From the NCBI GenBank assembly GCA_900557285.1, contig USSJ01000057.1, forward strand, positions 1 to 7,549: DNA of 7,549 nt, written 5' to 3'. Numbering within the stretch: position 1 is the first letter of the stretch; every line of letters starts with the position of its first letter. The position numbers and the translations under genes were made by a program. The notes under the pieces were generated by a model. That model was not told the origin of the DNA. It did not search any database and saw nothing but the letters and a program-made list of their open reading frames with translations. This document shows, piece by piece, positions 1 through 5,240 of the stretch. Source of the DNA: an uncultured Clostridia bacterium (GTDB taxonomy: Bacteria > Bacillota > Clostridia > Christensenellales > Borkfalkiaceae).

Positions 1-192
1 GCTGTTCTCTTCGCAATGAAGGGCCTGAACGTAAAACTTTATGATATTAATGATGATTGTCTTGCAAACGATAAGAAGACAATCGTAAGCAACCTTGAAT
101 TCCTTACTGAAAATGGTGCAATTGAAGACAAGGATGCGGTTCTTGCAAGAATCCAGTTTACAACAAGCATGGAAGAAGCTGTAAACGCATAC
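1..192 (+). CDS. 3-hydroxyacyl-CoA dehydrogenase, NAD-binding domain fragment (both ends missing)
   Basis: The frame is open from base 1 and reads AVLFAMKGLNVKLYDIND, then a helical stretch, then RIQFTTSMEEAV. This matches the part of the Rossmann fold that follows the GxGxxG turn in 3-hydroxyacyl-CoA dehydrogenases: strand beta-2 ending in the acidic YD that binds the NAD ribose, then the R-I-x-x-T-T-x-x-E-E-A-V segment. The family oxidises 3-hydroxyacyl-CoA to 3-oxoacyl-CoA with NAD+ in beta-oxidation or butyrate-type fermentation; the related L-gulonate 3-dehydrogenase cannot be excluded from so short a piece. The GxGxxG turn lies off the left edge. On the right, the expected E-x-x-P-E strand after EEAV is absent: from about 190 the DNA is antisense to the antiporter gene. 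The same frame stays open to 645 but is meaningless beyond the junction. GC is about 39%, far below the DNA that follows. Family recognition is fairly sure; whether the piece belongs to this genome is doubtful. Confidence 0.72.
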
Positions 193-1499
193 CTGTCCCC
201 TCTCGAAAGCGTGTTTGCGACGACGGCGCCCGCGTCGGGCAAAGCGGAAAGAGCGGGTGCATTTTGGTCGGGAGCGAGGGGGAGCTGTCTGTCGTTTTTG
301 AACAGGAATTTCAAAAGAACGGGGCAGAGCAGGGACGAGAGGACGACAAGCATAATGACGGGCACGACGGGATTGATGGCGGTGCCGGCAAAAAGGCCTC
401 CTTCGATTCCTTTGTTGCAGACGACAAGGGCGACTTCGCCGCGGGCGATCATGCCGCAGCCGATCTGTGCGGATTCTTTCCAGGTATGTTTACAAAGTTT
501 TGCAACGCCGCCGCAGCCGATGATTTTTCCGACGATACCGGCGAGCACAAAGCACAGGCCGAACAAGAGCAAGGTGGGAGAAAATCCGTCGAAGCTGACG
601 CCGATACCGATGTTTGCGAAGAATACGGGCGAGAAGATCATATAGGAATTGATATCGATTTTGCGATCGATGTAATGGGTATCGTGAAGGGAAGAAAGGA
701 CGATCCCCGCAACGTATGCACCGGTGATGTCCGCAATGCCGAATATTTCTTCTGCGGTGAATGCATAGACGAAACAGACGACGAGCCCGAGAATGGGGAT
801 CCGCCGTTTGTGGTCGTATTTCGCGGAAAGGAATTTGAATAATTTCTTGATAAAGAAACCGACGACGATGGCAGCGGCGAAGAAAGCGATGGTCATTAAG
901 ATCGTGATCCAGGGATTGGCGGTAGGGTCTTTGAATCCGATCACGACGGAAAGGACGACGATGCCGATAACGTCGTCGATAATGGCGGCGGACAGGATGG
1001 TGGTACCGACTCTGCCGCTGAGTTTTCCCATTTCTTTGAGCGTTTCGACGGTGATCCCGACGCTGGTAGCGGCGAGGATGACGCCGACAAATACTGCGTC
1101 TAAAAGGATCGCGGAATCGGACAGTGCGGAGAAACCGCCGAGGAAGGGAACGGCGATCAGAAATCCGAGTCCCATCGGAACGATGACGCCGCCGCACGCG
1201 ATGAGCGTGGCGGTAAGTCCGGAGCGTTTCAGTTCGCCGACATCCGTTTCAAGGCCGGCGGAAAAAAGTATGAGAACGACGCCGATCTCGGCGATCCCGT
1301 CGAGGAATTGTCCTTCGGCTTCGGTCGGGTTGATGGGGGACCACCATCCGAACTGACCCCAGATGGCAGGGCCGATCAGAAGTCCGGCAATGACGGCGCC
1401 CACCACTTGCGGCAAGCCGAGTTTTCGCATGAGCATGCCGAGCAATTTTGTTGAAAGCAGGATGATTGCAAGATCCCAGAAAATTTTCGTTATATCCAT
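39..1499 (-). CDS. CPA2-family Na+(K+)/H+ antiporter (NapA/GerN/Kef type), 3' end disrupted
   Basis: This is an integral membrane monovalent cation:proton antiporter that exchanges Na+ or K+ for H+ across the cytoplasmic membrane. Residues 1-400 are a string of hydrophobic helices with family landmarks: GLPQVVGAVIAGLLIGP (28-44), FSAGLETD (79-86), AATSVGITVETLKEMGKL (143-160), AAIIDDVIGI (171-180), SPVFFANIGI (290-299) and GMIARGEVALVV (349-360). The Asp pair D175-D176 is the ion-binding pair known from electrogenic NapA-type exchangers, which favours Na+/H+ exchange over Kef-type K+ efflux. No C-terminal TrkA-N (RCK) domain is present. The start at 1499 is supported by AGGAGA four bases upstream and a strong promoter. 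Genuine sequence ends near residue 435 (about base 195); the last ~50 residues, down to the stop at 39, are antisense translation of the dehydrogenase fragment. The native stop codon is therefore missing, though the transport core looks intact. Confidence 0.88.
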   Translation of the reverse strand: MDITKIFWDLAIILLSTKLLGMLMRKLGLPQVVGAVIAGLLIGPAIWGQFGWWSPINPTEAEGQFLDGIAEIGVVLILFSAGLETDVGELKRSGLTATLIACGGVIVPMGLGFLIAVPFLGGFSALSDSAILLDAVFVGVILAATSVGITVETLKEMGKLSGRVGTTILSAAIIDDVIGIVVLSVVIGFKDPTANPWITILMTIAFFAAAIVVGFFIKKLFKFLSAKYDHKRRIPILGLVVCFVYAFTAEEIFGIADITGAYVAGIVLSSLHDTHYIDRKIDINSYMIFSPVFFANIGIGVSFDGFSPTLLLFGLCFVLAGIVGKIIGCGGVAKLCKHTWKESAQIGCGMIARGEVALVVCNKGIEGGLFAGTAINPVVPVIMLVVLSSLLCPVLLKFLFKNDRQLPLAPDQNAPALSALPDAGAVVANTLSRGDRYAFTASSMLVVNWILARTASLSSIAPFSVRNSRLLTIVFLSFARQSSLIS

Positions 1500-1503
1500 A
1501 GGC

Positions 1504-1509
1504 TCTCCT
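1504..1509 (-). promoter_or_regulatory. Ribosome binding site of the antiporter gene
   Basis: On the minus strand the bases read AGGAGA followed by GCCT and ATG. The four-base gap is slightly short, but the site is strong and fixes the start at 1499. Confidence 0.7.
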
Positions 1510-1524
1510 TTTTATACCAAAAAG

Positions 1525-1553
1525 ATGATACGCTTTTTTTTTCGGAAAGTCAA
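1525..1553 (-). promoter_or_regulatory. Sigma-A promoter for the antiporter
   Basis: Read on the minus strand, TTGACT (1553-1548) is followed by exactly 17 bases, including a run of nine A, and then TATCAT (1530-1525). Transcription would start near 1518 and give a leader of only about 20 bases before the start codon. It is divergent from the amylase promoter, with about 60 bp between the two -35 boxes. Confidence 0.8.
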
Positions 1554-1611
1554 CAGGATAGGAAGGGTAAAACGGCGTCATGAAAAGAAAGGGCTGTTTT
1601 TTGCGGAAATA

Positions 1612-1640
1612 TTGACGAACGGATGGGAGCATGGTATAAT
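1612..1640 (+). promoter_or_regulatory. Sigma-A promoter for the GH13 amylase gene
   Basis: TTGACG (1612-1617), a 17-base spacer and a perfect TATAAT (1635-1640). The expected start point is near 1647, giving a leader of about 50 bases. I see no clear catabolite-response (cre) element here, although amylase genes in Bacillota often have one. Confidence 0.85.
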
Positions 1641-1696
1641 AGAGAGAGCGGCGGTAAAACAGGCTGCGGAAGAAAATTGACGGCAGGAAACGGGAT

Positions 1697-3010
1697 ATGT
1701 GGTTTGACGAGAGTGTTTTTTATCAGATTTATCCGCTTGGATATTGCGGTGCGGAGCGGGAGAATGATTTCAAAGAAGTGCGGCATCGTTTGTCGGCGAT
1801 CGAAGAAAATATTTCTTATATCAAGGATTGCGGATTTACGGCGGTATTGCTGAATCCGTTGTTTGAAAGCGAGCGGCACGGATACGACACGGTGGACTTT
1901 TTTAAGGTGGACAGGCGTTTGGGGGACAACGAGGATTTGAAACGTCTGGTGGGGAAATTTCATGAAGCGGGCATACGCGTGGTTCTGGACGGGGTATTCA
2001 ATCATGTCGGCAGGCATTTTTTTGCTTTTGAGGAAGTAAAGGCGAAGCGGGAGCAATCGGATAAAAAGGATTGGTTTTACATTCATTTTGACGGAAACAG
2101 TCCGTATAACGACGGGTTCTGGTACGAAGGCTGGGAAGGTCATATGGAGCTTGTGAAGCTGAACCTGCAATGCGCCGGGGTTACCGATTATATCCGCCGT
2201 GCGGTGGAATTCTGGATCGATGAATTCGGGATCGACGGGTTGCGGCTGGATGTGAGTTATTTGCTGCCGGAATGGTTTTTTGAATTTTTACGGCGCACGG
2301 TCAGCGCGAAACGTCCGGATTTTTTCCTGATGGGAGAAGTGATCCACAATCAGAATTTCGTGAAGAACGTAACTTTGGGGCGTCTGGATTCGATCACGAA
2401 CTATGAATGTTATAAGGGGCTGACGTCAGCTCTCAATTCGGACAATTTTTTTGAGATCACGCATTCTTTGGAGCGGTTGTTCGGTTCACAGCCGTGGTGT
2501 CTGTATACGGGAAAGAATCTTTTCAGCTTTGCGGACAATCATGACGTCGTGCGGGCTTATACGGCGCTACAGAACAAGAACAAGCTGGCGGCGTTATACG
2601 GGGTGCTGTACACGATGCCGGGGATCCCCTGCGTGTATTATGGTTCGGAATGCGGCGCGGAAGGGGACAAGTCGGACAATGATTATAAATTGCGACCGGC
2701 GATCGGAGCGATCGATAAGAATAAGTGTCCCGCGCTAACGGAACTTATCCGCAGGCTGAACAGGATCCGCACGAGTGAAAGGGCTCTCGCGTACGGAAGC
2801 TACGCAAATTGCGTGCTGTCCAACAAGTATATGTGTTTTAAAAGAGAAAAGGACACAGAGCGGATCTATTGCGCTTTCAATATTTCGGATGCGGATGTAA
2901 CGGTGCGCGTGGAAGAGGCGGAAGGACATGATTTGCTGACGGGAGAAGTAAGGAATCTCAACGATATTTATTTACCGCCGTATGCCGTGAAAATATTCAA
3001 AAAGAATTAG
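1697..3010 (+). CDS. GH13 alpha-amylase-family glycosyl hydrolase, cytoplasmic
   Basis: This 437-residue (beta/alpha)8-barrel enzyme of glycoside hydrolase family 13 is expected to hydrolyse alpha-glucosidic bonds of maltodextrins or related oligosaccharides by the retaining mechanism. The conserved regions are present in order: VFYQIYPLG at the start of the barrel (7-15), region I DGVFNH (98-103), region II GLRLDV with nucleophile D185, region III with acid/base E214 (MGEV), and region IV DNHD with transition-state stabiliser D283. GIPCVYYGSE (309-318) is also typical. Residues from about 363 form the usual short C-terminal beta domain. There is no signal peptide or extra carbohydrate-binding module, so it probably acts inside the cell on imported oligosaccharides. 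AGGAAA (1685-1690) lies six bases before the start codon. No sugar transporter or regulator adjoins it, so the exact substrate cannot be told. The catalytic residues are complete and the length is normal for the small intracellular GH13 enzymes of Clostridia. Confidence 0.93.
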   Translation: MWFDESVFYQIYPLGYCGAERENDFKEVRHRLSAIEENISYIKDCGFTAVLLNPLFESERHGYDTVDFFKVDRRLGDNEDLKRLVGKFHEAGIRVVLDGVFNHVGRHFFAFEEVKAKREQSDKKDWFYIHFDGNSPYNDGFWYEGWEGHMELVKLNLQCAGVTDYIRRAVEFWIDEFGIDGLRLDVSYLLPEWFFEFLRRTVSAKRPDFFLMGEVIHNQNFVKNVTLGRLDSITNYECYKGLTSALNSDNFFEITHSLERLFGSQPWCLYTGKNLFSFADNHDVVRAYTALQNKNKLAALYGVLYTMPGIPCVYYGSECGAEGDKSDNDYKLRPAIGAIDKNKCPALTELIRRLNRIRTSERALAYGSYANCVLSNKYMCFKREKDTERIYCAFNISDADVTVRVEEAEGHDLLTGEVRNLNDIYLPPYAVKIFKKN

Positions 3011-3028
3011 TTTTTATGCCCGTATGGA

Positions 3029-3056
3029 TTGACAAAATATCTGATTGTGATATAAT
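3029..3056 (+). promoter_or_regulatory. Strong promoter for the prepilin-like gene
   Basis: A consensus TTGACA (3029-3034) and a consensus TATAAT (3051-3056) are separated by 16 bases. The TGA just before TATAAT forms an extended -10 (TGnTATAAT). It begins only 18 bases after the amylase stop codon. The start point near 3063 leaves an untranslated leader of about 130 bases before the gene at 3194, unusually long compared with the other genes here. Confidence 0.85.
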
Positions 3057-3085
3057 TTTTATAAACGAAGATTCAAAGGGTAGTC

Positions 3086-3136
3086 GCTCGAAAAAGAGCC
3101 ATGGCTCTTTTTGTTTTGAGAACTCAAAACAAAAAG
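3086..3136 (+). promoter_or_regulatory. Candidate attenuator: overlapping alternative hairpins in the leader
   Basis: Three inverted repeats share bases. P0 pairs GCTC (3086-3089) with GAGC (3096-3099). P1 is a perfect 22-base palindrome (3091-3112), AAAAAGAGCC followed by its complement ending in five T and then GTTTT, which looks like a weak intrinsic terminator. P2 is a perfect 14-bp inverted repeat, 3107-3120 (CTTTTTGTTTTGAG) with 3123-3136, around AA. P1 shares 3096-3099 with P0 and 3107-3112 with P2, so forming P1 excludes both, whereas P0 and P2 can coexist. This is the geometry of a terminator/antiterminator switch. The pairings are seen directly; the regulatory role is inferred. It could instead be a simple terminator of the amylase transcript or an mRNA-stabilising structure. 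Confidence 0.5.
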
Positions 3137-3169
3137 CCGTTTAACAGAGTTAAAAAGCCGGAAGGCTGA
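3101..3169 (+). CDS. Possible 22-codon leader peptide
   Basis: ATG at 3101 opens a short frame beginning MALFVLRTQNKK and ending VKKPEG before TGA at 3167-3169. It stops 24 bases before the prepilin-like gene. The ATG sits in the loop of the palindromic hairpin P1, and codons 3-12 run through hairpin P2, so ribosomes on this frame would disrupt P2. The upstream Shine-Dalgarno sequence (AAGAG, 3094-3098) is poor and buried in the hairpin stem. The frame may be chance; no residue run suggests an amino-acid sensing attenuator, though the product is rich in Lys and Arg. Confidence 0.25.
   Translation: MALFVLRTQNKKPFNRVKKPEG
3140..3167 (+). repeat. Two small inverted repeats upstream of the prepilin-like gene
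   Basis: TTTAAC (3140-3145) pairs with GTTAAA (3149-3154) around AGA. AGCC (3156-3159) pairs with GGCT (3164-3167) around a GGAA tetraloop. The nonamer AAAAAGCCG also occurs twice here (3131-3139 and 3152-3160). Together with the hairpins just upstream, this makes almost the entire leader from 3086 to 3167 capable of folding. Confidence 0.4.
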
Positions 3170-3193
3170 AAATAAAGCAAGGAGAAGGAAGGA

Positions 3194-5056
3194 ATGAAAA
3201 AGTTGAAGAGGGCATTCACGATTGTAGAGCTCGTCATCGTGATTGCGGTCATTGCGATTTTGGCTGCAGTGCTGATTCCGACGTTTACGTCGCTGATCGA
3301 AAAAGCGAACGAATCATCGGATACGGTGCTGGCAAAGAACATGAATACGATCTTGTCGACGACGGATTACGAAGAGGACAAGTCGGATCGTATGACGGAC
3401 ACGCTGTATCTTTTGAATGAAAACGGCTACAGTCTGGAGAATATGAATCCTACGGCAGACGGAAACGTATTTGTGTGGGACAGTGCGGCGAACCGCATCG
3501 TATATCTGGATAAGGAAGGGACGGTGATCTATTCGGAGAACAAGGCGTACACAGATGTGGCGAGTATGGTTGCGAATGCGAAGGGGTATCTTTGGGTGAC
3601 GGTCGGATCCTTGGAGGATATTGAGAAATGGTCGGCGCTGGATCTGTATTTTTCCTCGGATATCGGAGGAACGGATACGACGCTGGAACTGAACGATTCC
3701 AGTCTGGATACATCGGCATTCCGGTTCCTCGGCACGGTAAAATACGGCGCCGAGACGAAAAATGTATCGGTGTATGGTTCCGTATCGGAAATGGTTATCG
3801 ATTCCCCCAATGCGACGGTTACCAATTACAGCCGTGCGGGGACGGTCACGATCAATCAGATCGCAGATCATTCTTATCATGAAAACGGAAGCGTGGATAA
3901 ACTGATCGTAACGGCAACGGTATCGGATGCGAATGTAGTGATCGAGGAAAGAGGGATCGTGCAGCACATCATCGTGGAATCTTCCGCGGCGAATGTGACG
4001 AACAAGGGTTATATTAAAGAGATCGATGCACAGTCGCAGGTAATTACCAATCAAGGCGGATTTATAGAAACCCCCAATGATAAATGGACGGGGGATCCGA
4101 ATCCTGCGGAAGGGTACGTATTGTCCATTGATTCCTATAAAGAATTGGCGCTGTTCCGTGATTCGGTCAACAACGGCACGACATATAACGGAATGACGGT
4201 CCGTTTGACGGCGGATATCGATATTTCGGGATGGGCATGGCATTCGATCGGGATAACGGACCGCAACGCAATAAAGAAGGAGCATGAAGTAGGATCTGTA
4301 TTCCAGGGCACATTTGACGGGCAGGGTCATACGATCATCGGATTGTCCAATACAGGTTTTGACGTTACCGATCTGGACCCCGGCAATAATAGTACGACAC
4401 CGGCCGAATACAGTGAAGTCGTATACGGATTTTTCGGAAGTATTTATGGGGCGACGATCAAAAACGTAAAACTGAGCAACGTAAATATTGATCTTGCTTA
4501 CAATACCAATCAGAAGCTTTTGGGCGACAGTATCGGCGCTTTGGTTGGATTTGCATACAGCGATAATGATTCTGCTCCGGTTATTATCGAAAATTGTCAG
4601 GTAGTGAGCGGAAAAATTCAGGGGTATGACGCTGTTGGCGGCATTATGGGAAGATTCTATAATGCAACTAACGCAGAAAACACGGGGTATTTGCGCATGA
4701 CGGATTGTTCAAATGCAGCCGAAATCATAGCCTACAGGAGAGCTTCGGGGGTTCTCGGGTACATGTATTATTACGGACAGCTCACCAATTGCACAAACAG
4801 CGGGAACGTGACGTCATTGCCTTGCCTGAATGATCCTGCGAATAAAGCAGGTAATGTGACCCCGAATATGGCTTACTATTATGCGGCGGGTATTGCGTGT
4901 ACGTCAGACAACAAGAATCTTGTTTTGACAAACTGCAAAAATACGGGCGTGATCACGGCGGAGAAGTATATCGGCGGAGACGAGAGCAAACCGCGCACCG
5001 ATGACTATGTAAGCGACCTGGCGAATTTAACAGGCAAGGATTACGAAACTTTATAA
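3194..5056 (+). CDS. Prepilin-type N-terminal domain fused to a beta-helical, GLUG-repeat surface protein
   Basis: The protein has 620 residues. It begins with a class III (type IV prepilin-like) signal: basic MKKLKRA, then FTIVELVIVIAVIAILAAVLIP. Prepilin peptidase would cut between A7 and F8, leaving Phe at +1 and the conserved Glu at +5; Ala rather than the commoner Gly precedes the cut. The hydrophobic N-helix (8-30) would anchor or polymerise the protein. Residues 40-117 form a small globular module ending WDSAANRIVYLDKEGTVIY. Residues 194-289 contain beta-solenoid-like repeats of about 20 residues, residues 370-385 read FQGTFDGQGHTIIGLS as in many GLUG-domain proteins, and residues 445-588 hold about four GLUG-like repeats, each with a Gly-rich turn and an N/D-C motif. 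There is no LPXTG or C-terminal anchor. AAGGAG (3179-3184) supports the start. No pilus assembly genes adjoin it. A role as surface adhesin or minor pilin is inferred, not shown. Confidence 0.83.
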   Translation: MKKLKRAFTIVELVIVIAVIAILAAVLIPTFTSLIEKANESSDTVLAKNMNTILSTTDYEEDKSDRMTDTLYLLNENGYSLENMNPTADGNVFVWDSAANRIVYLDKEGTVIYSENKAYTDVASMVANAKGYLWVTVGSLEDIEKWSALDLYFSSDIGGTDTTLELNDSSLDTSAFRFLGTVKYGAETKNVSVYGSVSEMVIDSPNATVTNYSRAGTVTINQIADHSYHENGSVDKLIVTATVSDANVVIEERGIVQHIIVESSAANVTNKGYIKEIDAQSQVITNQGGFIETPNDKWTGDPNPAEGYVLSIDSYKELALFRDSVNNGTTYNGMTVRLTADIDISGWAWHSIGITDRNAIKKEHEVGSVFQGTFDGQGHTIIGLSNTGFDVTDLDPGNNSTTPAEYSEVVYGFFGSIYGATIKNVKLSNVNIDLAYNTNQKLLGDSIGALVGFAYSDNDSAPVIIENCQVVSGKIQGYDAVGGIMGRFYNATNAENTGYLRMTDCSNAAEIIAYRRASGVLGYMYYYGQLTNCTNSGNVTSLPCLNDPANKAGNVTPNMAYYYAAGIACTSDNKNLVLTNCKNTGVITAEKYIGGDESKPRTDDYVSDLANLTGKDYETL

Positions 5057-5072
5057 GCAAAGAAGAAACGGT

Positions 5073-5104
5073 AAAAAGGGATGCAGACGGCTGTATCCCT
5101 TTTT
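5073..5104 (+). terminator. Intrinsic terminator after the prepilin-like gene
   Basis: AAAAAGGGATGCAG pairs with CTGTATCCCTTTTT (one G-T wobble) around the tetraloop ACGG, 17 bases after the stop codon. The A-run on the left and T-run on the right could make it work in both directions, although only the rightward direction has an adjoining gene that needs it. Confidence 0.9.
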
Positions 5105-5177
5105 AATATTATGGAGACAGCGAAACGTTGCGAGAGAAAATAAGCGGAATTTTTGTAAAAAACGGGGCGATAAACGA

Positions 5178-5206
5178 TAGACAAACGGATAAAATCTTAT
5201 TATAAT
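5178..5206 (+). promoter_or_regulatory. Promoter for the MATE exporter gene
   Basis: TAGACA (5178-5183, five of six consensus bases), a 17-base spacer and a perfect TATAAT (5201-5206). The start point near 5213 gives a leader of about 28 bases. Bases 5105-5177, between the terminator and this promoter, show no other signal. Confidence 0.78.
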
Positions 5207-5240
5207 GTACGGCGGTAAAAAAGCGTGTGGGCGGTAGGAT

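Noticed and set aside
185..210. Transposon adapter (mosaic end) or insertion sequence end at the chimeric junction
   Set aside because: Only CTGTC matches a mosaic end, the following bases diverge, and there are no terminal inverted repeats or target duplications.
193..645. Continuation of the rightward frame that begins in the dehydrogenase fragment
   Set aside because: Beyond the junction it is the antisense of the antiporter, with no dehydrogenase motifs.
264..1356. Long open frames on the plus strand and in other minus frames across the antiporter
   Set aside because: They lie inside a well-supported gene, have biased or low-complexity compositions and lack sensible start sites.
3057..3193. 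Cyclic di-GMP (GEMM) riboswitch, which often controls pilin-type genes
   Set aside because: The conserved GEMM core elements are not visible in the leader; only simple inverted repeats are.
3314..4330. A 338-codon minus-strand frame antisense to the prepilin-like gene
   Set aside because: It is rich in Arg, His and Ile as expected for a shadow of the codons opposite, has no recognisable domain, and the plus strand has a promoter, ribosome site and a recognised N-terminus.
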